From CAJXII01 sp965242915 (lineage in GTDB: Bacteria > Campylobacterota > Campylobacteria > Campylobacterales > Arcobacteraceae), in contig CBDETN010000013.1 in NCBI GenBank assembly GCA_965242915.1, forward strand, positions 1 to 17,586: 17,586 nt of DNA, in the 5' to 3' direction. The stretch's first letter is position 1; the number at the start of each line of letters is the position of its first letter. The notes under the pieces were generated by a model that was not told the DNA's origin, did not search any database, and saw only the letters and a program-made list of their open reading frames with translations. The position numbers and the translations under genes are program-made. Shown here one piece after another: positions 7,323-15,198 of the stretch.

Positions 7323-9878
7323 TTATAAATTTTCTTTTGCATAAGCTAATGCTGCATTTTTAGCATCTTGTATTTTAGATACATCTTTACCACCAGCTTG
7401 AGCAAAATCAGGTCTTCCACCACCGCCACCACCAACAATTGGAGCAATATTTTTAATCCAATTTCCAGCTTTAATATTTGTATTTTTTGAACCTGCAACT
7501 AACATTACTTTTCCATCTTTAGGTTGAATGAGTAAAATTGCAAGTTTTTCATTTGAATTCTTGTAATCATCTACAAGTTTTTTAATATCACCATTTTTTA
7601 CAATATCTACAATAACTTTAGTATTGCCTATCATTTCTTCTAAAATAGGAGTTGATATTGAATTTTGAATTTCAACTAGTTCTACTTTTAAAGTTTTAAT
7701 TTGTTCTTTTAGTTTTTTTATTCCTAAGATTGCATCATTATTTTTTACTTCACTGTGAACTGCATTCATTTTTGAAATAATATTTTTAGTATATTTAATC
7801 GCAGATAATCCACAAACAGCTTCTATTCTTCGTACTCCTGCACTAACACCTGATTCTTTTGTTATATAAAAAGAACCAATATTTGAAGAGTTCTTAACAT
7901 GTGTTCCCCCACAAAATTCAACAGATACATCTTCAAAACTTACAACTCTTACTACATCACCATATTTTTCTCCAAACATAGCAATAGCACCTTGTTTTTT
8001 TGCTTCTTCAATTGGTAACTCTTTTATATCACCAACTATTGCTCTTGTAATCATTGTGTTTACTAAATCTTCTACTTCCTCAATTTGAGCTGTACTCATA
8101 GCTTTAGGATATGTGAAGTCGAATCTTAATCTTGAAGCATCATTTAAAGAACCAGCTTGAGAAACTGTTTCACCTAAAACTATTTTTAAAGCACTTTGAA
8201 GTAAGTGTGTTGCACTATGATGTTTTGTAATTTCACTTCTATTTGCTACAACAGCATCAACAGTCTCTCCCACACATAAATTAGAGTTTTCTACTTTGAT
8301 TTTTGATAAATTTATTCCATAAAATTTTGAAGTTTCTTCAATAATAGTAATATGTCTATGATCTTTCAGAGCTCCTATATCTCCAGTTTGACCACCAGAT
8401 GTTGCATAAAAAGGAGTTTTATCTAACATAACCCAACCTACTTGTCCAGCAGTTAAAGTACTAACTTCTTGAAATTTTTTATCTAATAAAGTAAGGATTT
8501 TACTTTTATATGTAAGATTTTTATATCCTACAAATTCATTTACTCCATATTTTGCAAGTATGCTTTTAAAGTCACCTTCTTTTGCTGTATCTCCACTACC
8601 TTTCCAAGCAGCTTTTGCTTTTGCTTTTTGTTTATTCATAAGTTTATTAAACTTATTATTATCTACTTTTAGCTTTTTATCTCTTAACATATCTTCCGTT
8701 AAATCTAAAGGAAAACCATAAGTATCATAAAGTTTAAATGCAACTTCTCCACAGAAAATATCTTTTGTATTTTTTAATTCTTCATTAAAAATATTCATAC
8801 CTAAATCAATAGTTTTGATAAATCTTTGTTCTTCTAAAACTAGCTGTTCTTTTACATAATTTCTTTGTTCAATTAAAGCTGTATAATGAGAACCTAGAAT
8901 ATCACATAAAGTGTCATAAAGTTTAGCTATAAATGGTTTTCTAAAACCTAATAAATAACCATGTCTAACAGCACGTCTCATGATTCTTCTATTTACATAA
9001 GGTCTTCCTTCGTTTCCAAATAAAATACCTTGAGATAACATAAATGATACAGCTCTTAAATGATCTGCAATTACTCTAAATGAAGCAATATTGTCATTTG
9101 TTATTTTTACACCAGATAACTCTTCAATTTTTTTGATAATAGCTTGAAAACTTGATGAATCAAAATTATTTAAAACATCTTCTTTAATAGCAATAACTCG
9201 CTCTAAGCCCATACCTGTATCAATTGATGGTTTAGGAAGGGCAAGAAGTTCCCCTTTTTTATTTCTTTCATATTGCATAAATACAAGATTCCAGATTTCT
9301 AAAAATCTATCTCCTTCTCCACCTAAATAATCTTCAGAAGATGAAAAGTTTTCTTCTCCTTGATCATAAAAGATTTCAGAACAAGGTCCACATGCCCCTG
9401 TATCTCCCATAGACCAGAAGTTATCTTTATTTCCAAATCTTTTTATTCGTGAAGCATCTGTATGTTTTTGCCATAATTTATAAGCTTCATCATCTGAATC
9501 ATGAATAGTTACCCATAACTTATCAACAGGAAGTTCTAAATTTACAGTTAAAAATTCCCAAGCATAAGCAATGGCGTCTTTTTTAAAATAATCACCAAAA
9601 GAGAAGTTTCCTAACATCTCAAAAAGTGTATGATGTCTTGCTGTATATCCTACATTTTCTAAGTCATTATGTTTACCACCTGCTCTTATACAAAGCTGAC
9701 ATGAAGTAGCTGTTGGATTCGCTGGTTTTGGTACTGCACCTATGAAAATATCTTTAAACTGAACCATTCCAGCATTAACAAACATTAATGTTGGATCATC
9801 AGGAACTAACGGCATTGAAGATATAACTTCATGCCCTTTACTTTTAAAAAAATCTAAATACTCTTTTCTAATATCCAT
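7323..9878 (-). CDS. alaS: Alanyl-tRNA synthetase, 851 aa
   Basis: This cytoplasmic class II synthetase charges tRNA-Ala with alanine and hydrolyses mischarged Ser/Gly-tRNA. From the ATG at 9878 (MDIRKEYLDFFKSKGHEV) the catalytic domain shows NAGMVQFKD, RHHTLFEMLGNFSFGDYF (about residues 81-98) and GMGLERV (about 222-228). The editing domain has HSATH (554-558) and CGGTH (656-660), the zinc-binding residues, then GVRRIEAV. The C-terminal C-Ala domain ends with a Gly-rich GGGGGGRPDFAQAGG. Length is normal for the family. The frame stays open upstream to 9935, but the family N-terminus begins MD-x-RK-x-Y/F, so 9878 is the start. A 13-base tandem duplication covers the start region, and no clear ribosome-binding site is visible. 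Confidence 0.97.
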   Translation of the reverse strand: MDIRKEYLDFFKSKGHEVISSMPLVPDDPTLMFVNAGMVQFKDIFIGAVPKPANPTATSCQLCIRAGGKHNDLENVGYTARHHTLFEMLGNFSFGDYFKKDAIAYAWEFLTVNLELPVDKLWVTIHDSDDEAYKLWQKHTDASRIKRFGNKDNFWSMGDTGACGPCSEIFYDQGEENFSSSEDYLGGEGDRFLEIWNLVFMQYERNKKGELLALPKPSIDTGMGLERVIAIKEDVLNNFDSSSFQAIIKKIEELSGVKITNDNIASFRVIADHLRAVSFMLSQGILFGNEGRPYVNRRIMRRAVRHGYLLGFRKPFIAKLYDTLCDILGSHYTALIEQRNYVKEQLVLEEQRFIKTIDLGMNIFNEELKNTKDIFCGEVAFKLYDTYGFPLDLTEDMLRDKKLKVDNNKFNKLMNKQKAKAKAAWKGSGDTAKEGDFKSILAKYGVNEFVGYKNLTYKSKILTLLDKKFQEVSTLTAGQVGWVMLDKTPFYATSGGQTGDIGALKDHRHITIIEETSKFYGINLSKIKVENSNLCVGETVDAVVANRSEITKHHSATHLLQSALKIVLGETVSQAGSLNDASRLRFDFTYPKAMSTAQIEEVEDLVNTMITRAIVGDIKELPIEEAKKQGAIAMFGEKYGDVVRVVSFEDVSVEFCGGTHVKNSSNIGSFYITKESGVSAGVRRIEAVCGLSAIKYTKNIISKMNAVHSEVKNNDAILGIKKLKEQIKTLKVELVEIQNSISTPILEEMIGNTKVIVDIVKNGDIKKLVDDYKNSNEKLAILLIQPKDGKVMLVAGSKNTNIKAGNWIKNIAPIVGGGGGGRPDFAQAGGKDVSKIQDAKNAALAYAKENL

Positions 9879-9898
9879 GTTAAATATCCATGTTAAAT
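9870..9898 (-). repeat. 13-bp tandem duplication over the alaS start codon
   Basis: AATATCCATGTTA occurs twice in a row (9870-9882, 9883-9895), and the period continues for three more bases. On the minus strand each copy carries ATGGATATT. The upstream copy forms a three-codon frame ATG GAT ATT TAA (9891-9880), out of frame with alaS and ending one base before the alaS ATG at 9878. Confidence 0.9.
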
Positions 9899-9980
9899 TT
9901 AAGATTAATATTCTAACTAAAAGTTCATTGATCAAAGATTAGGGCGTTTTAATGTAGAAGCTTATTTAAGTTTATGTGAG

Positions 9981-9986
9981 TATACT
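9981..9986 (+). promoter_or_regulatory. Candidate -10 box of trxA
   Basis: TATACT lies 34 bases before the trxA ATG in the divergent alaS-trxA intergenic region, preceded by T-rich sequence. A good ribosome-binding site AAGGAA follows at 10010-10015. Confidence 0.5.
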
Positions 9987-10020
9987 TTTTGTAAAGATTT
10001 AAATAAAATAAGGAATAAAT

Positions 10021-10338
10021 ATGGGTAAATATATAGAACTAACTCCAGAAAATTTTGAAGCAACAACGAATAGTGGTGTTTCATTAGTTGACTTTTGGGC
10101 TCCTTGGTGTGGACCTTGCAGAATGATTGCCCCAGTTATTGAAGAATTAGCTAAAGAGTTTGAAGGTAAAGCAAATATTTGTAAAGTTAATACTGATGAA
10201 CAACAAGATTTAGCAGTTAAATATGGAATTAGATCAGTTCCAACTATTATTTTTATGAAAAATGGTAAAGTTGTAGATCAAATGATTGGAGCTTCTTCTA
10301 AGCAAGATTTTGCTAATAAAATTAACTCATTATTATAA
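10021..10338 (+). CDS. trxA: Thioredoxin, 105 aa
   Basis: This small cytoplasmic redox protein reduces disulfides in target proteins and is recycled by thioredoxin reductase. The fold markers are all present: VDFWAPWCGPCRM with the active-site Cys pair (C30, C33) and the buried Asp (D24), then IRSVPTIIFMKNGK with the cis-Pro (P74), and a conserved Gly in QMIGASS. Length is the family norm. The ATG is preceded by AAGGAATAAAT. The gene is divergent from alaS and followed by a degraded outer-membrane protein gene, so it is probably monocistronic. Confidence 0.97.
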   Translation: MGKYIELTPENFEATTNSGVSLVDFWAPWCGPCRMIAPVIEELAKEFEGKANICKVNTDEQQDLAVKYGIRSVPTIIFMKNGKVVDQMIGASSKQDFANKINSLL

Positions 10339-10407
10339 TTTTTATATAATTAAAATTTATCTCTTATAGATATACTTGATATAAAACATCAAACAATATG
10401 GAAATAA

Positions 10408-10812
10408 ATTAGAAACTTTGAAAAAGAAACTACTCAAGTTAATTTTGAAGTACCAATACGTGCTGCTTTTTCAATTGGTAATTCCTTGGCATATCAAGGT
10501 TTAGATTTAAGTTATAAAAATATAATTATAATAAGTTTTACTGTTGGCCTTGGATTCTCTGATAAGAAAATTAGTAATTATTATTATGAAGTTAACTCTA
10601 AAGATGTAAATGCAACGAGAAGAGAATATCATTCCAAAAGTGGATATTCTGGTCTTTATAATACTTTTTCTATTACAAAAATGGATGAACATTTTTGGTA
10701 TGGTGGGTTTTCAAAACACTATTACTTGGATAATGTAGTATTTGAAAAGTCACCATTAGTTGAAACAAAAAACTCTTTATTGTGTAGATTTGCTTTTAGT
10801 TATATTTTTTAG
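10408..10812 (+). pseudogene. MipA/OmpV-family outer-membrane protein, C-terminal remnant
   Basis: The open frame from 10408 has no start codon with a ribosome-binding site and no signal peptide. Its content matches the C-terminal half of MipA/OmpV beta-barrel proteins: alternating strands (NIIIISFTVGLGF), YYYEVNSKDVNATRREY then SGYSGLYN, which corresponds to the conserved Y-x-V..R..Y...GY region, WYGGFSKHYYLDN, the motif EKSPLV, and a terminal Phe (FAFSYIF) typical of outer-membrane barrels. The N-terminal half is missing and a TAA at 10405 closes the frame upstream. The 69 bases between trxA and this frame hold nothing recognisable. Expression is unlikely. Confidence 0.65.
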
Positions 10813-10891
10813 ATTTTATCAAATAAGATTTTACTTGCAGTTAACAAAGTGAAATAATGTTAAAATAAGATACTTTAATAAAAGGTTATGT

Positions 10892-11653
10892 ATGTTAAAT
10901 CTTATAATAGGACGTTCTGCAAGAATTAAAACGGCTTTAGTGCTTTTTATAGTTTTTATACTAGTATCATATTTTGATACTTTATTCTTGGTATGGTTAT
11001 TTTTTGGATTCTTTTTAATAGTAGGAGTATCAGAAGCAAAAAAATTATTTCAAATAGAAAAAAACTATTCTATTTATCAATATGTTGGTATTGTTTGGAT
11101 TGTTGTCTATTTTTATCCAAATCCAATGGAGTTGGTCTTTGTTTCTTTAATTGTAACTGCTTCAATATTAGCATATACAAAGAAAACTGATCCCAAAATT
11201 ATATTGCCAATGCTTTATCCTTTAGTTTCTTTTTTATTTTTATTATCTTTGTATGCAGAACATGGAATCCAATCTTTATGGTGGATATTATGTATTGTAG
11301 CTGGTGCTGATATTGGTGCTTACTATATTGGTAAGAGTATTGGAAAAACTAAGTTTTGTGAAACAAGCCCTAAAAAAACACTTGAGGGTGTTATTGGTGG
11401 AATAGTTATTGCTGGACTGCTAGGACCAATATTTGCTATTGGTGACTTATCATATGTTACAGCTCTAATAATTTCTGTAATTGTTGCAATATCTTCAGTA
11501 TTTGGAGATTTATTTGAATCATACTTAAAAAGAGAAGCTGGTGTTAAAGATAGTGGAGATATTTTACCAGGTCATGGTGGAGTTTTAGATAGAACAGATG
11601 GTTTTCTTTTTGCAGGTGTTATTATGTTCGTTTTATTAAGAGTTGTAATTTGA
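10892..11653 (+). CDS. cdsA: Phosphatidate cytidylyltransferase (CDP-diglyceride synthase), 253 aa
   Basis: This integral membrane enzyme makes CDP-diacylglycerol from phosphatidic acid and CTP, the branch point for all bacterial phospholipids. Several hydrophobic segments fill the protein. The C-terminal signature is complete: SPKKTLEG (159-166), then SVFGDLFESYLKR and GVKDSGDILPGHGGVLDR (217-234) with the catalytic Asp residues and the final D236. The ATG at 10892 has AAAAGG 8 bases upstream. The stop TGA overlaps the TTG start of dxr, implying translational coupling in one operon. Confidence 0.95.
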   Translation: MLNLIIGRSARIKTALVLFIVFILVSYFDTLFLVWLFFGFFLIVGVSEAKKLFQIEKNYSIYQYVGIVWIVVYFYPNPMELVFVSLIVTASILAYTKKTDPKIILPMLYPLVSFLFLLSLYAEHGIQSLWWILCIVAGADIGAYYIGKSIGKTKFCETSPKKTLEGVIGGIVIAGLLGPIFAIGDLSYVTALIISVIVAISSVFGDLFESYLKREAGVKDSGDILPGHGGVLDRTDGFLFAGVIMFVLLRVVI

Positions 11654-12717
11654 TTTTATTAGGAAGTACTGGCTCAATTGGAGTAAATACATTAAATATC
11701 GCAAGAAAGTTTAAGTTGGATATTGAGGTTTTAGTAGCTGGTTCTAATATAAGTTTATTAAATAAACAAATAGAAGAGTTTAAACCAAAAAAAATTGTAA
11801 TTGCCAATAAAGAAAATATTCATAAAGTAAACCATAGTGATGTAAGTTATGGTGAAAGTTCAATTTTAGAGGTTATTGAAAATAGTACTTCAAAAACTGT
11901 TGTGAATTCTTTGGTTGGTTTTTTAGGTTTAAAACCAACACTTAAAGCAATACAATGTGGTAAAAAACTTGCTTTAGCAAATAAAGAGTCTTTAGTTGTT
12001 GCTGGAAAGTTTCTTGATAAAAGTAATTTACATCCAATAGATTCTGAGCATTTTGCACTTTGGTATTTGCTACAAGACAAAAAAATAGATTCTATGACTA
12101 TTACAGCTAGTGGTGGTTCTTTTAGAGATTATGCTTTGAATGATTTAAAAAATGTATCTATAAAAGAGGCTTTGAATCATCCAAATTGGTCTATGGGAAA
12201 TAAAATCACAATAGATTCTGCAACAATGACAAATAAAATATTTGAATTGATGGAAGCCGCATGGTTATTTGATATTAAAAAACTTGATGCAATTATTGAA
12301 ACAAAATCACTCATTCATGCGCTTATAAATTTTACTGATGGAAGTTCAACTGCACATATTGCAAATGCTTCAATGCAACTACCAATTGCTTATGCAATTC
12401 TTGGATGTTGTGATGAACAAATATTAAAACCTGTTGATTTACTTAAAGTTGGTTCTTTAGAGTTTAAAAAAATAGAGATAGACCGATATCCAATTTGGGA
12501 TATCAAAGATGATATTTTAAATAATCTTGATTTAGGTGTTGTTTTAAATGCTGCAAATGAAATTGCTGTTGCTAAGTTTTTAAACCAAAAAATAGGATTC
12601 TTAGATATTTCTAAAATAACTATTGATGCTTTAAATAAATTTAATAATATTAGTGCAAAAAATATTGATGATATTTTTGAAATAGATAAAGAAGTAAGGG
12701 CTTATTGTGAATCTTGA
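11650..12717 (+). CDS. dxr: 1-deoxy-D-xylulose 5-phosphate reductoisomerase, 355 aa
   Basis: This cytoplasmic enzyme is the second step of the MEP isoprenoid pathway; it converts DXP to MEP with NADPH and a divalent metal. The protein starts with the Rossmann motif GSTGSIG (5-11). LANKESLV (108-115) and HPIDSEHFALW follow, with metal ligands D131 and E133, then SGGSFRD and NWSMGNKITIDSATMTNK with metal ligand E199. The C-terminal helical domain ends RAYCES. The start is TTG: it is the only start that leaves the Rossmann motif at the N-terminus, and its last two bases with the following A form the cdsA stop (TTGA overlap). Length is slightly below the usual 380-400. Confidence 0.96.
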   Translation: MILLGSTGSIGVNTLNIARKFKLDIEVLVAGSNISLLNKQIEEFKPKKIVIANKENIHKVNHSDVSYGESSILEVIENSTSKTVVNSLVGFLGLKPTLKAIQCGKKLALANKESLVVAGKFLDKSNLHPIDSEHFALWYLLQDKKIDSMTITASGGSFRDYALNDLKNVSIKEALNHPNWSMGNKITIDSATMTNKIFELMEAAWLFDIKKLDAIIETKSLIHALINFTDGSSTAHIANASMQLPIAYAILGCCDEQILKPVDLLKVGSLEFKKIEIDRYPIWDIKDDILNNLDLGVVLNAANEIAVAKFLNQKIGFLDISKITIDALNKFNNISAKNIDDIFEIDKEVRAYCES

Positions 12718-13000
12718 TTTATTAGTTCCTTGTGTAATTTTAATTTTATTGGTTGTTTATTTCATATTTTCAAGAACAAGATTTGAAAAAGATATTGTAG
12801 ATTTATATGAAGAAAAATTTGAACAGTGGAAAGATAATTCAGAAGTAACTACTTCAAATGAAAAAATAGTTTGTAAAGAGTTAGTTGGATTAGTGTATAA
12901 AGAAGAGTATAATATAACTATAGAGTTATTAGATTCTAAAGCTAGTACAGCAGTTAATTCAGCGTTACAAAGAGGAAAATTTTCAATAAAGGACAAGTGA
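12707..13000 (+). CDS. Small single-TM protein of unknown function, 97 aa
   Basis: I do not recognise the family. It starts with GTG inside the last codons of dxr (11-base overlap) and encodes an N-terminal membrane helix (LLVPCVILILLVVYFIFS), a charged stretch (RTRFEKDIVDLYEEKFEQW) and a soluble tail ending GKFSIKDK. The topology suggests a membrane-anchored protein with a small soluble domain; the side cannot be told. The overlaps with dxr and with the next gene (TGATG) place it in the operon. Its frame is open with no competing frame in the same place, which supports a real gene. Confidence 0.7.
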   Translation: MNLDLLVPCVILILLVVYFIFSRTRFEKDIVDLYEEKFEQWKDNSEVTTSNEKIVCKELVGLVYKEEYNITIELLDSKASTAVNSALQRGKFSIKDK

Positions 13001-13431
13001 TGAAATATTTAGTGTTGTTATTACTACTTATAACTTTTTCTTTTTCAAATACTTTTCAAAGAAAAAACACCTTAAATATTGTAATTGATAAAACAGATAA
13101 TCTGATGTGGATGGATGATATATCTGTTATACAAAATCTTAGAACACATCAAGACGCTCAAACTTATTGTGATGATTTGAAGTTTGCTGGTTATTCAAAT
13201 TGGAGATTAGCTAACTTAAAAGAATTTGCATTAATTGTTGATAAAAAAAATGAAAAGAATTATATAAATAAAGCTTTTAAATACAATGTACCAGATGGTT
13301 ATTGGGCAGATAAAGCTCATTGGAGAACTTTTTGGTTTTATGCAGATTATATGCATTTTATAAGTGGAACACCATATTATGATAATAGACATAAGAAGAA
13401 ATATATTAGATGTGTAAGAGACACAAAGTGA
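13000..13431 (+). CDS. Secreted DUF1566 (Lcl C-terminal-like) domain protein, 143 aa
   Basis: It has a signal peptide (MKYLVLLLLLITFSFS) followed by one DUF1566-type domain. The markers are VIDKTDNLMWMDD, DAQTYCDDLKFAGYSNWRLANLKEF, YWADKAHW, a Phe/Tyr-rich strand and the closing KYIRCVRD. In the family the two Cys residues flank a lectin-like fold; the function is generally unknown, and adhesion or surface roles have been suggested in some members. It should be exported to the periplasm or surface. I chose the ATG at 13000, which overlaps the preceding stop as TGATG and has AAAGGA 8 bases upstream, over the GTG at 12997. Confidence 0.82.
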   Translation: MKYLVLLLLLITFSFSNTFQRKNTLNIVIDKTDNLMWMDDISVIQNLRTHQDAQTYCDDLKFAGYSNWRLANLKEFALIVDKKNEKNYINKAFKYNVPDGYWADKAHWRTFWFYADYMHFISGTPYYDNRHKKKYIRCVRDTK

Positions 13432-13436
13432 GAATG

Positions 13437-13991
13437 ATGAATAAAAGAGTTTTAGTATTACACGGTTTAGGAGGAAGTGATTATCCTCACTGGCAATCAC
13501 ACTTATGTGCTGATTTAATAAAACAAAATACAGTAGTATCTTTTCCTACTTTACCTTCAAGAGATAATCCAAGCTTAAATGAATGGAAAGAGTTTGTAAA
13601 AAAAAAGATTGGACATTTTAAGCCAAATATTATAGTTTGTCATTCTTTAGCAAATATTTTATGGTTTCATATTTGTGAAGAATTAGATATAAAATTAGAT
13701 AAATTGATGTTAGTTGCACCTGTACGAATCGATTGTGATATTAAAGAAATAAAAGAATTTTTTCCTTATCCTCTACCAAAAGATTTAAAAGCACAAGAAG
13801 TTATAATGGTAGCATCTACAAATGATCCTTATATGAATATAGAAGAAGCAATTAGATTACAAAGTAGACTTAGAATTAGTATAAAACTACTAGATGAGGC
13901 AGGACATATAAATGCTGATTCTGGTTATGGAAAACTTGATTATACCTTAGATTGGATAAATCAAGAGTTACAAAGAGAGGAAAACTCATGA
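13437..13991 (+). CDS. RBBP9/YdeN-type alpha/beta hydrolase, 184 aa
   Basis: This is a cytoplasmic serine hydrolase of the DUF1234/RBBP9-like family; the substrate is unknown. From the ATG at 13437 it begins NKRVLVLHGLGGSDYPHWQ, the family's N-terminal strand and oxyanion region. The nucleophile elbow is VCHSLAN (Ser about 70), then STNDPYM with the acid Asp (about 130) and EAGHINADSGYG with the His (about 157). The elbow has Cys and Ala where G-H-S-L-G is usual, so one or both Gly are replaced. It begins a few bases after the DUF1566 stop, and its last four bases overlap the tsaD start (ATGA). Alternative start at 13434. Confidence 0.85.
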   Translation: MNKRVLVLHGLGGSDYPHWQSHLCADLIKQNTVVSFPTLPSRDNPSLNEWKEFVKKKIGHFKPNIIVCHSLANILWFHICEELDIKLDKLMLVAPVRIDCDIKEIKEFFPYPLPKDLKAQEVIMVASTNDPYMNIEEAIRLQSRLRISIKLLDEAGHINADSGYGKLDYTLDWINQELQREENS

Positions 13992-14990
13992 TTCTAAGTA
14001 TAGAGTCTTCTTGTGATGATAGTTCAATCGCAATAACAGATATAAGAACAAATGAGTTGATATATCATAAAAAAATATCTCAAGAGTTAGAACATAGTGT
14101 TTATGGAGGAGTAGTTCCTGAACTTGCTGCAAGATTACATGTTGAAGCTTTACCAAAGATTTTAATTGAGTGCAAAGAGTATTTCCCAAAATTAAAAGCA
14201 ATTGCAGTTACAAATGCTCCTGGTCTTTTAATTACTTTAATGGAAGGTGTAACTATGGCAAAGGCTTTAAGTCTTTGTTTAGATATTCCTTTGATTGCAG
14301 TAAATCATTTAAAAGGCCATATTTATTCACTTTTTATTGAAAAAGATGAGGTTTTACCTATTATAATTTTATTAGTTTCAGGCGGACATACTCAAATTAT
14401 AGAAGCAAACTCTTTAAGTGATATGAAAATAATTGCAACAACTTTAGATGATAGTTTTGGTGAAAGTTTTGATAAGGTTTCAAAAATGTTAGGTCTTGGA
14501 TATCCAGGTGGACCTATTGTTCAAAAAAATGCTTTAAAAGGTGATGAGAATAGATTTGATTTTCCTGTACCTTTACGCCAAAGTCCTAAAATCGAGTTTT
14601 CTTATTCTGGTTTGAAAAATGCAGTACGACTTGAAATTATGAAACTTGAAAATGAAAGTGATACCTTTAAACAAGAAGATATAAATGATATTTGCACCTG
14701 TTTTGAGAAAACAGCAGTTGCACATATCATGCAAAAAATTAAAAAACTTTTTAAACAAAAAGTTCCTAAAAACTTTGCAATAGTAGGAGGTGCCAGCGCA
14801 AAATATAAAACTTAGAACTTCTATTGAAGAGTTGTGTAATAAAAATAATACAAAACTATTTTTAAGTGAACTAAAATATTGTAGTGATAATGCAGCTATG
14901 ATAGGACGTGTTGCTCTTGAACAGTATAAAGTAAAAGATTTTATAAGTATTGCAGATATAGCTATAAGCTCAAGGCTGAAGGATATATAG
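13988..14990 (+). CDS. tsaD: TsaD, tRNA t6A37 threonylcarbamoyltransferase, with a frame break near 14800
   Basis: TsaD transfers threonylcarbamoyl to A37 of ANN-decoding tRNAs with TsaB and TsaE. From the ATG at 13988 (MILSIESSCDDSS, after GAGAGGAAAACTC) the markers are VVPELAARLH, metal-binding HLKGH (107-111), LVSGGHTQ (130-136), GESFDKVSKMLGLGYPGG and SYSGLKNA. At 14800-14803 a run of four A shifts the frame: the first frame gives GGASAKYKT and a stop at 14815. Removing one A gives GGASANIKLRTSIEEL and continues through CSDNAAMIG (family metal-binding Asp) to a stop at 14990. The corrected protein has 333 aa, the family norm. As written, the enzyme loses its last 58 residues or so. A sequencing or assembly error is the simplest explanation, since the gene is otherwise well preserved. 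Confidence 0.93.
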
Positions 14991-15000
14991 ATAAATTTTA

Positions 15001-15021
15001 AGAAAAATGGAATATTTTTCT
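15001..15021 (+). terminator. Weak AT-rich hairpin downstream of tsaD
   Basis: AGAAAAAT and ATTTTTCT pair around GGAAT just after the tsaD stop, and the second arm is T-rich. It could end the cdsA-tsaD operon, but the stem has only one G-C pair. The rest of 14991-15096 shows nothing recognisable. Confidence 0.3.
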
Positions 15022-15096
15022 ACTATTTACTTTACTTAATTCATTCTTTTGGATTCAAAAAAGATGATAATCTCTAGAAAATACAAATTTATAATA

Positions 15097-15117
15097 TGTC
15101 TAGTTTCACCACGTTAT
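15097..15117 (+). repeat. Left terminal inverted repeat of the IS481-type element
   Basis: It matches the inward-read right end (16174-16194) at 19 of 21 positions and is preceded by the ATAATA target copy. Confidence 0.85.
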
Positions 15118-15198
15118 GGTTGCCTAGTTACATAAATAAGAAAGCGATAGCTTAACAACATAATTGTAAAATCTTTACAGCAAATAAGGATTTTAAAA

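Noticed and set aside
9899..9935. Longer alaS product starting at 9935
   Set aside because: The extra 19 residues precede the conserved MDIRKEYLDFF start, have no family counterpart and overlap the duplicated start region.
10336..10400. Terminator hairpin after trxA
   Set aside because: Only 5-6-bp pure A-T stems can be drawn (AATTTT/AAAATT, TTGAT/ATCAA); these are expected by chance in such AT-rich DNA.
13231..13500. Minus-strand open frame across the DUF1566 and hydrolase genes
   Set aside because: It is antisense to two well-supported genes and shows the Phe/Ile-rich composition of a shadow frame; the same applies to the antisense frames at 944-1159, 1654-1908, 5224-5466 and 11847-12080.
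14795..14815. Programmed frameshift in tsaD
   Set aside because: A run of only four A and no downstream pseudoknot or stop-codon context known for recoding. tsaD is not known to use it. Error or mutation is simpler.
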